The translations under genes were made by a program, and so were the position numbers. The notes beneath the pieces are model-generated. The model did not search any database. It saw only the letters and a list, made by a program, of their open reading frames with translations, and had not been told where the DNA came from. Below, in pieces: positions 1 to 9,301 of a stretch of 11,224 nucleotides of DNA. The number at the start of each line of letters is the position of its first letter. Within the stretch, counting starts at the first letter, position 1. The DNA comes from Larix sibirica (Eukaryota; Streptophyta; Pinopsida; Pinales; Pinaceae): NCBI GenBank assembly GCA_004151065.3, contig NWUY0300007398.1, positions 50,280-61,503 on the forward strand, given 5' to 3'.

Positions 1-61
1 AGTTGAACTCATGACCTCCCGCTTACTAAACGGGTGCTCTAACCAACTGAGCTATGAAAGC
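1..61 (-). tRNA. tRNA-Thr (anticodon AGU), 3' end cut by the window edge
   Basis: Read on the minus strand, the gene starts at 61 with acceptor strand GCTTTCA, then TA, a D-arm (GCTC paired with GAGC) and an anticodon arm CCCGT/GCGGG at 18-34 closing the seven-base loop TTAGTAA. The anticodon AGT lies at 25-27, which decodes threonine ACU. A five-base variable region, the T-stem strand ATGAG and the whole T-loop TTCAACT follow, ending exactly at base 1. The other T-stem strand and the 3' acceptor strand (about 13 nt) lie outside the window. There is no intron. The internal Pol III A box (about 43-54) and most of the B box (T-arm, 1-12) are present. An A34 threonine tRNA is a eukaryotic nuclear type; chloroplast trnT genes carry GGU or UGU. 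No stem mismatch is visible, so it may be functional. Confidence 0.93.
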
Positions 62-1154
62 TATATTTACTTAATCAATCTAGCCAGTCAAGGAGTGAGA
101 TAATCCATGAAACGTAGACGACAGAATTCAAACCTGCAGAAGACAAAAGCCAAGTTTTACATATATAAAGTGAAACCTATCATCAAACATGGACGGCAGG
201 ATTCGAAAATATAGGTTTTAACGAAACGATTGTCAAAGTTATCCCACAGGTACCATTGTAACGTACCCAAGAGAAAACAGTGAAAGAGGGTATGTCAGTC
301 TCTGAAATCTCTGTCTCGCTAACCCTTGAAAGCTTCGGCTGCTAACTGGAGCTTCTACCCTAAAACGCTCTGGGAAAATGTTTAATGGACCGAGAACTCC
401 TGCACGAACCCCATGCAGAGAAAACCGTAGAAAAATTTTCGTTGTTCGATCACTGTGAATTGAGATTTTGTAGATGCCAATCACACTAAAACCTCATACG
501 AATCCAACGTAGTTCTCAGCATTGTATGAAGGTTTAAATCAACTTGCAAGTCACCTCTCCGACCATGATCGCTACATGCAAAAAAAAACTTAGCATTAAT
601 TCCTCAAACGTCATGCCTTCTCCACCTCTTTGTACTGCATCAGTTTATAATATCTTAAAGAAAATGCATTGGATAATGAGAGAATGAAAAGCACAGACGA
701 TTTACCTCTTGAAGTCCTGTGGAAGAATTATCCTGCTTACAGTAACATGCCATGGCTCTGCAAACCTTCTATACTCTGAAGCTAATATATTATGTTTATT
801 TTCTTGTAAGGTAGGGTTCAATGCAGTTAACAATTTCACCAATGTTATCTACAAGATCTATTCTATCATTTTATTTGCTCATGATTAGTAACACCCTTGT
901 CTATCGATCGAAACCATGTGGCATTCCATGACTCCACGCTATTATCAAATGTCATGAGTATTGGAGGACAAATGCATTCCTTAATCAATATCACAAGACT
1001 TTAATAATCTTTCTTATTCTAATGTCACTCCAAATTATTGTTTATTTAAATGTTTTGTACTTCACTCCATTGGTATAATTCTCACCCATCACTTCTCCAA
1101 GGTTTGTTCTTTATAATGCCTTGATTGTGTAATTTTCTATTATTGTATTATATA
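62..1154. other. Intergenic DNA between the tRNA and the retrotransposon, no supported gene
   Basis: I find no convincing coding region. The stretch 150-500 is somewhat less AT-rich. It contains an 81-codon minus-strand frame (239-484) that matches no family I recognise. Further along the minus strand, around 133-150, a pyrimidine run ends in CTGCAG like a splice acceptor. Together these could be a first exon or 5' leader, but nothing confirms it. From 560 on the DNA is AT-rich with short homopolymers and stops in all frames. It ends in the AT-rich target site of the retroelement. Confidence 0.5.
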
Positions 1155-1159
1155 AAATT
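1155..1159. repeat. Target site duplication AAATT, left copy
   Basis: AAATT directly precedes the TG at 1160 that starts the 5' LTR, and the same five bases directly follow the CA at 7730 that ends the 3' LTR. Five base pairs is the usual target duplication made by LTR-retrotransposon integrases. The motif is AT-only, so a chance match is possible, but it sits exactly at both independently aligned LTR ends. Confidence 0.8.
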
Positions 1160-2063
1160 TGATGCAGGAGTATCTTTGGCCGATCAACATCAATCAACCA
1201 TAAACATTTTGATATTTTAGTTAGTTGTTTTGTAGGATGAAATAAGAGTGTTGCATATATCCAGTTTGTGTAGTTTGTTGCGGATCCACTTGCTGCAAGA
1301 TATACTTACTGTGTGTGTTTGTTGAGGAATACCCATGCTGCAGAACCCCATGTCACTTGCTGCAGAACTAGAAATGTGAGCATGGTTCCTTGAGGAGGTC
1401 GTTGGCTATTCAGAGGTCAATGTGAAGAGATAGAGGCACGAAGGAGAGAGAGAGCCGTCGGTGGCTGAGGTGGAACAACTACCACAATGCAAGGAAAAAA
1501 AAGAAACGATTTTGACGATCATAGAGATTCATGATAGGTGGGCAAAAAGAAATGTTTCGTTGAGTAACTGATCGCTGGCAGTCGAACCGTTCCTCCCGTC
1601 AACTTCCATTCTAGAGGCATAAGATTATACGCCCATGAATGAAAAAGGGGCTCTTTTGGCCACCGAAATAATTTTGATTTACTATTTGAGGCTATAGCCA
1701 GAATAGGGGTACTGGCCATAGTAATTGCAGAAGTCCAGGTTGGGCCTGCAACTATGTGCGTGGATAGTAACGTCGGCTGCTGCAGAGTTTGGCATTGTAA
1801 AACAAGAGAGACAGAGACCCCTGAATTTGATTCTCAAAGAGCATGTTACTTTAATTATTACTTTAATTCCAATAAATAAAAGTCAACATTTACATTTGTG
1901 TTACAGTTTCCTCTTGAATGAGTTGTTGTGTCTATCAAATTTTCTTTGCATGTAAAATTTCTAATTCTATGAAAACAATAGAATGTTGGTAGCTGTGTAC
2001 TCTATAGGGCAGCACGAGTTCTGTAACTAAGCGTTGGCCGGTGCATATCTCATGACCGTGTCA
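1160..2063 (+). repeat. 5' LTR (904 bp)
   Basis: It begins TGATGCAGGAG and ends ...GTGTCA, and aligns along its whole length with 6845-7730. Shared landmarks include a block around GTAGGATGAAATAAGAGTG, the GAGGTCAATGTGAAGA block, GGCATTGTAAAACA and the AATAAATAAA motif at 1871-1880. By eye identity is about 80 percent, with many transitions and small indels. This copy has a private 12-bp tandem duplication (1846-1857 and 1858-1869) and a short GA microsatellite near 1446-1456. The 66- and 76-codon open frames inside it (1519-1719 minus, 1725-1955 plus) are chance frames. Confidence 0.93.
1871..1880 (+). promoter_or_regulatory. Candidate polyadenylation signal in the 5' LTR
   Basis: AATAAATAAA contains two overlapping AATAAA hexamers. 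It is conserved exactly at the equivalent place in the 3' LTR (7539-7548) despite roughly 20 percent divergence around it. It lies near the 3' end of the LTR, where the R/U5 border and cleavage signal of a retroelement transcript would be expected. Position and conservation are seen; function is inferred. Confidence 0.5.
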
Positions 2064-2065
2064 AG

Positions 2066-2083
2066 TGGTATTAGAGTGAGTTT
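2066..2083 (+). other. Primer binding site, complementary to tRNA-iMet
   Basis: Two bases after the end of the 5' LTR lies TGGTATTAGAGTGAG. The canonical plant site, complementary to the 3' end of initiator tRNA-Met, is TGGTATCAGAGC. The first six bases are exact, and the differences at the seventh and twelfth positions are C-to-T changes. This sets the element's orientation and the position where minus-strand DNA synthesis would start. The decay probably makes priming poor today. Confidence 0.85.
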
Positions 2084-5000
2084 CACCTTTGGATATAGAA
2101 GAATTAAAGAGTTGTCATAGAGCTATTTAGCTCCCGTGGAATTGGTTCTAGGAGATTCGTTCCTTGTAGAGGTTGTAACTTGTGGTTGCGTGAGACCTGA
2201 GAGAAGGTTGTTTTGACAAGTGTGACTGCTGGAAGTGGAGCTCATGGTAGACAGTGCCGGTAAGGTAGGTCAATAACTAGTGGTATGGATTGAAGGCTAT
2301 GAGGCGAGTTGCGGGGAGACAACCATGGAGAGGAACGACTCAAGGAGGCACGAGGAACCAAGGGAATTGAGGAATCAATGAACCATGAGAATTAATACAA
2401 TCAAGAATGATTGTGGCGAAGATTGGAGACTGGCAGAAGTTTGCAAGTGACAAATTGCAGAGAAGAAAAAACAAAACAAATTTGTACTGGAATTGCAAGG
2501 ATGGGTAAGAAAGAAAACCCTGGATGATGAAATAATTGGAATCAAATAATCGATGGACCTGGTTGAGAGCCTAGCAAGAGTCCCTTAGAAGAAGAAGATG
2601 ATAGAGGATAAAAAGCTAGAGAAGTATTTGATAGATTTCTTGAAAGGAAGAATAGATGCTTTGGAAAGTAAGCCAAGAAGGAATCCTGTACATTTGTCTT
2701 TGAATGATCAAGAAAGGTCAACAAATGAGAAAATATAGCAGTCTGCATTGGAGAATGAGAGGTATTTGTCCAAGAGACCTTCAAGGATTGAAGAGGTAAA
2801 GAAGAATGAAGAAAACCTTAGTTTGGGTACTAGTGAAGGTGATATAAGAAGAGATACAGGGCATGTGATCATATATTGACTTGAGGAAAAGAAAATACTG
2901 TGATGAGGATTGTGTACCAGAGGTGCTGAGTGAAACAAATGGAAAGGCATCAAAACTAAAAGTTCTTTGGAGAACTCAAGATTGCCCTGAATCATGTGAT
3001 GACATTGTTGTTTTTGTAGGTGTAAAAGAAGACAACGAAGAGGATGACCTTGTAGGTCATGAAGTTGTTGATGATACAAGGATTGAAGGTGGTAATGGGA
3101 GAGTTGAGATCCTAGACCCAAAGAAGGATGATGAAACTCAAGAAGATTCTACGGAAGATAACCTCACAGGTTATGAAGATTCAGATGCCTAGGAGAAAAT
3201 GACTGTCTAAGAATGCCTAAGTGAAGAAGTGGAGCTTGAATTTGTTGAAGCCCAAGAAGAGACAGAGAATGAATTTGCAACATAATATAGGCAATAGAAT
3301 TTGGGTTGGATTCCAAGTTATGAAAATGATGTTGCAGATGACCTTAAATATCTGGTTTATGATAGAAGAGAAGAAACTATCCACGAGGAAAATGGGAAGA
3401 TTAACCATGTAGAAGATGAACTCCAGGAAGATGCAACAAATCATCATCCACAACTTGGAAAAGGAGTGGTGATAGGATTCAATACCAGAGAATGTACTCT
3501 AGAATAGATTGACGAATACCCACTGCAAAAACTAAATAAAATGATGGAACATCAGTTGGAGAATAGAGAAAATGATGAAGAACTGAGAAGCTGTGATATT
3601 TGTGCAATATGCAAAAGAAAGGATGAAGACAAATGGTGGATATGTTGTCCAAGCATGTTCAAATTTGAGGATACTGTCGAGACAAATGGTGACACAAGGA
3701 TGATTGGTGATGAAGGTACATCATGCGTTGCATTATTTGGTTTGATGATAATGTATAGTGAAGAAAAGAGAAATTTTACATGTAAAGAATACTTGATTGT
3801 TGAATGTGGGTTGAGGATAGTACGTAAATAATTGCAACAAATCGTGAGATTATTAAGCTCACAAGGAAATGAACCATGTTGGAATGGGGTTTCCAAGGAG
3901 ACACAAGGTATAGGACTCGGAGGAAAAAGAAAAGGAGATGGAAATGTTATGAGAGGACAAATCATATGCATGGAAGGTATAAGTACAACAACCATGAATT
4001 TGGTGAAAAGAGTACAGTAGTAATTTGCGTTTCTGAGTGGATGATAACTTTGTTGAGATGGAATCATGAGGAAGTTGACAATGAAGCTGGAAAGTGTGTG
4101 TTTCAGAAGAGTCAACCTAAGAAAAGGAGAAATGTAGTGGCAGAGATGGTTAAAATTGGTTGTAGCGTGCAATGGGAAGAAGAACTATTGTTTCCCTTAA
4201 CCTACCTTGTGTTATGTTTGCAAGTTCAAAGAGAGTGCATGATAGTGCATATGGGAAGATAAAATTTCATTGAAACCCATGAATGAAGAGAAGCCAGAGA
4301 TGAGAAGAGGATTCTTATTCTTTCAGTAGAAGCCAAGGATGGAAGGAAGATATCTGTTGTAGAAAGAAAAGAAATATATCAGTGTGTTGAACACCAAAAT
4401 AATGAATATTTCTAAGAAAGGAAATGGACTTGTTTCAAGTTGGAGATTCCATAATTCTTGAAGGATCATAAGCTATGGATGACTAGAACCAATGAAGAGG
4501 TACGACATCATGAAAAATTGATTGTGGAAAGAAGAGGTATGTACTATTGTGGTTGTATAATGAAAGTCATTGAGATATTTTTTTTGAAGGTATAAGATCA
4601 GATTGGGTGTATTGTAGATGCACGTATTAAAGAACCGTGTTGTGAATTTTCCATAAAATAAGATGAAAGGAGAATACCTCCGTTGGCGAATGTATTGAGT
4701 TTTTCCATTGGGATGAAATATTATGTGAAAAGTATGAACACCTTCATGGTAGAGATGAATGTGTTGAGGAATAGAAAACGATATGGTCTAGGATGTATAA
4801 AGAAGTTTCTGGAAATGGACTGGTAAGTGTATTGGAGTCTTGTCATCAGTACAAACAGGTCATTGAGTTTTTTCTTTTGAAGTTTGTACAGAAGGTAAAA
4901 TTGTGTGCAAGAAGGTCTTTAAAGAAGGTATTGCCATAGGATATGATGTGACATGGAAATCGTGTACAATGGTTATGCAATTGAGGTTTAGTGACGGTTA

Positions 5001-5218
5001 AGAGCAATTCATGGAAATTTCAGTCACAAAGAGTGATGGAAGGAATCTCCAGGTTGATTTGGAGAAAATATGTATTGGTATAATGAAGGATACAAGTCTC
5101 GAAGTTGTAGGGTATGAACATGTGTTTGGAATCGTGCTACATATGGAAGATGGGAATGTGGCATAAGGAATGCTTGAAGATGCCATGAATGGCATAGTTC
5201 TAGAAGGATTTCCAAAAC

Positions 5219-5900
5219 CCAATACTTTAATGGTTGCTTTTTTGCAAGTTTTACAGTAGACTAGATTATTGAAGGTGTGAAGAATATTGAGGCCTTTAGG
5301 ATTGTTTCCCAAGGATCCATGGAAATGGTAGATGTGCACCTTATTGCGAGTGTAGCAAGGTATTCCATGCAAGTGGAAGCTAGACTTGATGGCAGAGGTT
5401 GTGAGAGAAATTTGATTATGATAAAAATATGTTGCTAGATTGGAGGATGCATAGAAAAAAGGGAGGCTACTGATTCCATGGGAGGATTGTCTTTGATGAC
5501 ATAGTGGGCCTTATGTTATGTTGAGGTGGTATCTAGCATGTTGGAAGATACAGAGGAGTGTACAAATGAATATGGAAAGGATGTTGTTTTTAAGGACTTA
5601 CAAGAAGATGAGAAAAATCCTCATGTGAATGAAAGTGCATTTGAGAGTGGCTAGAAAAATCTAGGAAATGGACAGGTAGTATTCCTAAAGCCACAGATAG
5701 AAGATGGAGTTAATCCACAAAGCACAATTGGTGAAGATGTTCATGAATGTGGATAGTTTGCAATGAAGACTATTGTTGTAGGACAACGGAAGGAAGTGCT
5801 AATTTTGATATGGAGTTGGTGTACAAAATTGACACCATGAGTTTTGAAGACATGCACAATAGGTTCCTTGAGGATGATGGCCTTTATGATACTGATAGAA
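5219..5900. repeat. Direct repeat of 682 bp, copy 1 (probable assembly artefact)
   Basis: This block is repeated at 5902-6583. I compared them line by line and found one difference, C at 5620 against G at 6303. The copies are separated only by an N at 5901. Near-perfect identity next to a one-base gap, inside an element whose own LTRs have diverged by about 20 percent, points to two overlapping contig ends placed side by side and not to a real duplication. Confidence 0.93.
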
Positions 5901-5901
5901 N
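5901..5901. other. Single N: gap or contig join
   Basis: This is the only ambiguous base in the window. It sits exactly at the junction of the two 682-bp copies, so it marks a scaffolding join and not a sequencing ambiguity. Open frames that read across it (5747-5947 plus, 5741-6055 minus) are not real. Confidence 0.95.
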
Positions 5902-6583
5902 CCAATACTTTAATGGTTGCTTTTTTGCAAGTTTTACAGTAGACTAGATTATTGAAGGTGTGAAGAATATTGAGGCCTTTAGGATTGTTTCCCAAGGATC
6001 CATGGAAATGGTAGATGTGCACCTTATTGCGAGTGTAGCAAGGTATTCCATGCAAGTGGAAGCTAGACTTGATGGCAGAGGTTGTGAGAGAAATTTGATT
6101 ATGATAAAAATATGTTGCTAGATTGGAGGATGCATAGAAAAAAGGGAGGCTACTGATTCCATGGGAGGATTGTCTTTGATGACATAGTGGGCCTTATGTT
6201 ATGTTGAGGTGGTATCTAGCATGTTGGAAGATACAGAGGAGTGTACAAATGAATATGGAAAGGATGTTGTTTTTAAGGACTTACAAGAAGATGAGAAAAA
6301 TCGTCATGTGAATGAAAGTGCATTTGAGAGTGGCTAGAAAAATCTAGGAAATGGACAGGTAGTATTCCTAAAGCCACAGATAGAAGATGGAGTTAATCCA
6401 CAAAGCACAATTGGTGAAGATGTTCATGAATGTGGATAGTTTGCAATGAAGACTATTGTTGTAGGACAACGGAAGGAAGTGCTAATTTTGATATGGAGTT
6501 GGTGTACAAAATTGACACCATGAGTTTTGAAGACATGCACAATAGGTTCCTTGAGGATGATGGCCTTTATGATACTGATAGAA
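5902..6583. repeat. Direct repeat of 682 bp, copy 2 (probable assembly artefact)
   Basis: Second copy of 5219-5900, starting at CCAATACTTT after the N and ending in GATACTGATAGAA. After it the sequence continues uniquely into 6584, while copy 1 is preceded by unique sequence up to 5218. That is the pattern of a left contig ending at 5900 and a right contig starting at 5902. Collapsing one copy gives an uninterrupted internal region. Confidence 0.93.
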
Positions 6584-6664
6584 GTGTTGCATTCCAAGAG
6601 AAAAATGTGAAGGATGAACAACTAGTGTTGCTGATTGTACAACAACGAGAGAATGGGGAGGCAC

Positions 6665-6714
6665 TATGCCCTGTTGGGCATAACTTTTTACAAGCAGTAT
6701 GCCCGGTTGGACAC
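6665..6714. repeat. Short direct repeat with a perfect hairpin
   Basis: TATGCCCTGTTGGGCAT (6665-6681) recurs as TATGCCCGGTTGGACAC (6698-6714), 33 bp on. The first copy, extended to 6682, is a perfect inverted repeat: TATGCCC, a TGTT loop, then GGGCATA. In the local open frame the pair encodes CPVGH twice. The second copy has lost the symmetry. No function is known to me. Confidence 0.6.
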
Positions 6715-6833
6715 GGATTTTGGAAGAACGTAAGCCCTATTAGATTTGCAGATAGGTTGTGGAAAAGAAGAAAGAAGAACCATAGGGCAAATTTTCCCAA
6801 AAATCTTTAAGCATGATTCTCAAAGTTTTCTTA

Positions 6834-6844
6834 CCGAGGGTGTC
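6834..6844 (+). other. Possible degraded polypurine tract
   Basis: The bases just before the 3' LTR, CCGAGGGTGTC, include the purine run GAGGG where a plus-strand primer (polypurine tract) should lie. The run is short and interrupted by TGTC next to the LTR, so it is either decayed or not the true tract. The call rests on position. Confidence 0.4.
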
Positions 6845-7730
6845 TGATGCAGGAGCATCCTTGGACTTGGATGATCAACATCAACTGGAAACATTTTGAT
6901 TTTTGAGTTAGTTGTTTTGTAGGATGAAATAAGAGTGTTGCAGATCCAAGCTATGTAGTTTGTGGATCCACCTGATGCAATATACAATTATTGTGTGTGT
7001 TTGTTGTGGAAGACCCATGCTACAGAACCCCAAGTCACTTACTGCAGAACCATAATTGTGAGCATGGTTCTATGAGGAGGTGGCTAGCTATTTAGAGGTC
7101 AATGTGAAGATATAGAGGCACGAAGGAGAGATAGAGATTCGTTGGTGCCTGAGGTGGAACAACTGCCATGATGTAAGGAAAAAAAGGGATAGTCTGACGA
7201 TCATGGAAATTAATGTGTGGGAAACAAGAAACAATTCATTGAGTAACTGATCGTTGGTAGTTGAATCGTTCCCCCCTTCGAATTCCATTCTAGAGGTATA
7301 AGATTACATGCCCATGAATGGAAAAGGGAATTTTTTGGCCGTCAAAATAATTTTGATTTACTATTTTAGGTTGCATCCAGAATATGGGCATTGGCCATAG
7401 TAATTGCAAAAGTACAGGTTGGGCTTGCGACCGTGTGCATGGAGAGCAGCATTGGCTGCCACAGATTTTGGCATTGTAAAACAGGGGAGACAAAGACCCA
7501 TTGAGTTTGATTCTCAAATATTTGGTTACTTTGATTCCAATAAATAAAAGTCAGCATTTACACTTGTGTTCTAGTTTCCTCTTGGATGTGTTGTTGTTTC
7601 TATCAATTGTTCTTTGCATAGAAATTTTCTAATCCTCTGAAAACAATAGAATGCTGGTAGCTCTGTATTTTGATAGGGAAGTATGAGTTCTGTTGCTGAG
7701 CATTGGGTTGCATATCTCGTGACTGCGTCA
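6845..7730 (+). repeat. 3' LTR (886 bp)
   Basis: It begins TGATGCAGGAG, ends ...GCGTCA and aligns end to end with the 5' LTR. It lacks the 12-bp duplication found there and has several small indels of its own. Frequent C/T and G/A differences between the copies are what methylated, silenced plant retroelements accumulate. Since LTRs are identical at insertion, the difference dates the insertion as old. Minus-strand open frames of 60-80 codons within it (7088-7288, 7290-7517, 7366-7557) have no recognisable features. Confidence 0.93.
7539..7548 (+). promoter_or_regulatory. Candidate polyadenylation signal in the 3' LTR
   Basis: AATAAATAAA, exactly matching 1871-1880 of the 5' LTR, in the copy that would end the element's transcript. 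Conservation within diverged LTRs supports the call; cleavage here is inferred. Confidence 0.5.
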
Positions 7731-7735
7731 AAATT
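7731..7735. repeat. Target site duplication AAATT, right copy
   Basis: It follows the CA that ends the 3' LTR and matches 1155-1159. Together the two copies show that both ends of the element belong to a single insertion. Confidence 0.8.
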
Positions 7736-8241
7736 GGTATATAAACATGGGAAGGGATCCAAACTCATTTTTACATGAGAAAATCTCCCAATAATGACCA
7801 TTTTTTGCAAGCATATGTTGGGATGAATGAAGTCTAGCTAATCTTAGTCTAAATACATGTTAGATAATTTAAAGTATAGGGTAATGAAGTGTAATGAAGA
7901 AAGGATGGTGAAACAAGGTAGTGTCTGAAAGAATCTTAGCAATTGTATTCCAATTGTATTCTTATATGCTCTCATTTCCATAAAACTATGTTGATATTAT
8001 GTAAAGTTTCCTAAAATAGACTTTGCTTTCATAACATTCTAGATGTTGTGGTTATAAGTCTATTTGGATTGCTTGATGCATTCTAGAAGAATGCTACATG
8101 CCACATAGTTTGGAATTCTTTTCAAAAGTAATAAAACAATAAAATATATTATTGTAAATGTTAGTTTGTTTAGTGAGGTTGAGGAACTTTCAAGCCATTT
8201 CATGATCTAGTTCAAGGAGCGTTCATGCAAAAAGTTTGTAA

Positions 8242-8350
8242 AAGGAAATGTAAGAGAAAGACATGCCCTATTTGTATCCTTTGTTTGGATTAGTGTAGAA
8301 GGAAATGTAAGAGCAAGACATGCTCTCTTTGTATTCTTTGTTTGGATTAT
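8242..8350. repeat. Imperfect tandem duplication, about 57-bp period
   Basis: AAGGAAATGTAAGAG begins at 8242 and again at 8299. The units stay aligned through TTTGTTTGGATTA with about four substitutions in 51 bases, then diverge. The 103-codon minus-strand frame spanning them (8207-8518) therefore contains a repeated peptide with a TK[ND]T[KN]RAC core; this reflects the duplication and does not show a gene. Confidence 0.85.
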
Positions 8351-9001
8351 TGGCAATGGTTTGGTCTTGAGTTTAGATGGGTGGACCACATATCCAATGT
8401 ACATGAAAATAATAGATGGCCAAGATATCATGTATAGAGGAAAGTGTTGCCAATTTGTGATTAACATAAAAAAAATTACATAAAATGCCTTCTCATAGTA
8501 TAAACGTAAAAAAAACAATTGATAAGCTATGGATTATGCCTTTATAAAATAATGAAACTGGTAAAATGAATTGGTATTAATGATCACTCTAGTTAACTTT
8601 AAAATTGATAATAAATGTTAGACTTTGATAGTTTGTGTAAAGAAATAACATAGTGTTTCCTTGGAAAAATAAATCTCAAGCTTATGAATGGGTGGAAACT
8701 AGGAATGCTTTAAATGTAGTGGAATTTGTAACCTAATACGAAATGTGAACAAAATGTCAAAGGAAGGTGCAACACTCCCATAGTTGATGAGGTAGGTATA
8801 TGAAAAATTTATGTGAATAGGATTAGTCATATGTAGCAAATGTAATATCTAGATTTATTTCCTTAACATCTTTGCACTTAGTGTTATTTCTTCTAGCACA
8901 TAATTGGGATTTTAATGTCAATAGCATGTTAATTGACAACTTTTAAATAATTGAATTGAAAGTGAAAAATACAAAAAAACTACATAATGAAAAGGTAATT
9001 A

Positions 9002-9222
9002 CCAATTACCTTGTTGTTTCTAACTTTGCTTGCTATGTCAGATCATTTCCACCTCAGTATAATAAGATAGTTTCACTGTTGAAATGCATCAATGCATGGG
9101 CACACGTTTCTATTCTAGTAGCCTTCACTTGTTTCCAATTACCTTGTTCCTTCTAACTTTACCCATTATAATTGAATCATTTCCACGTCATTATAATTAC
9201 ATTGAAGGCATTTTCACTATGA
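9002..9222. repeat. Imperfect direct repeat, about 133-bp offset
   Basis: CCAATTACCTTGTT at 9002 recurs at 9135. It is followed in both copies by TTCTAACTTT, ATCATTTCCAC and TTTCACT at similar spacing, with substitutions and small indels between. This is an old local duplication in non-coding DNA. Confidence 0.75.
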
Positions 9223-9301
9223 GATCAAATCGCATACCACTATTGTGGATTCCACATCTTTCCACCAAATAGATTTATGCCACGTGCCTTGCCATGCATC
9301 T

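Larger units (their letters stand above)
2325..6810 (+). pseudogene. Trace of a long acidic reading frame of unknown function inside the retroelement
   Basis: No known family is recognised. Switching frames lets one read a protein-like path along most of the internal region: 2325-2870 (starts MERNDSRRHEE), 2869-about 3900, about 3900-4823, 4876-5218, 5220-5753, then 6430-6810 after skipping the duplicated block. It needs at least five frameshifts and crosses about 27 stops. The longest open parts are 2881-3192, 3508-3831 and 6430-6810. The inferred protein is rich in Asp, Glu and Lys with scattered Cys, for example CDICAIC...WWICC around 3592-3642. Motifs of the type ED[DN]LxG[HY]E recur. There is no signal peptide, membrane segment, RT, integrase or protease motif. 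It replaces gag-pol in this element. Caveat: the path was chosen by eye, and in purine-rich DNA that choice inflates apparent openness. It could be captured host sequence, an extra retroelement ORF or a very decayed gag. Confidence 0.45.
1160..7730 (+). mobile_element. Degenerate, probably non-autonomous LTR retrotransposon
   Basis: Two related LTRs (1160-2063 and 6845-7730), TG...CA ends, a flanking AAATT duplication and a tRNA-iMet-type primer binding site define a complete element on the plus strand. It spans 6,571 bp as assembled, probably about 5.9 kb after removing a duplicated block at 5219-6583. The internal region, 2064-6844, shows none of the usual motifs in any frame I read: no CCHC knuckle, DT/SG protease site, YxDD reverse-transcriptase box or HHCC/DDE integrase. 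It carries a decayed acidic frame of unknown function. That fits a large retrotransposon derivative moved in trans by an autonomous partner. A weak ...CCGAGGG... stretch before the 3' LTR hints at a Ty3/gypsy-like parent, but the superfamily cannot be fixed without pol. LTR divergence indicates an old insertion. Confidence 0.93.

Noticed and set aside
239-484. 81-codon minus-strand frame near the tRNA, with a possible splice acceptor further downstream around 133-150
   Set aside because: No family match recognised, no conserved motif and no supporting second exon. It remains only a weak hint of a transcribed leader.
3592-3642. Cys-rich CDICAIC...WWICC in the acidic frame, considered as a zinc knuckle or PHD-like finger
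   Set aside because: The spacing does not fit the CCHC gag knuckle (C-x2-C-x4-H-x4-C), and there is no His or final ligand in the right place for a PHD finger.
3552-4172. 206-codon minus-strand open frame inside the retroelement, a possible antisense ORF as known in some plant retroelements
   Set aside because: The plus strand here is strongly purine-rich, so the minus strand is depleted in stops by composition. The product is low-complexity Ser/Leu/Phe/His sequence with no motif, like the other minus-strand frames at 2542-2784 and 2708-3121.
5741-6055. Minus-strand open frames repeated at 4998-5372 and 5741-6055, suggesting a duplicated gene
   Set aside because: They share sequence only because of the artefactual 682-bp duplication, and one reads across the N.
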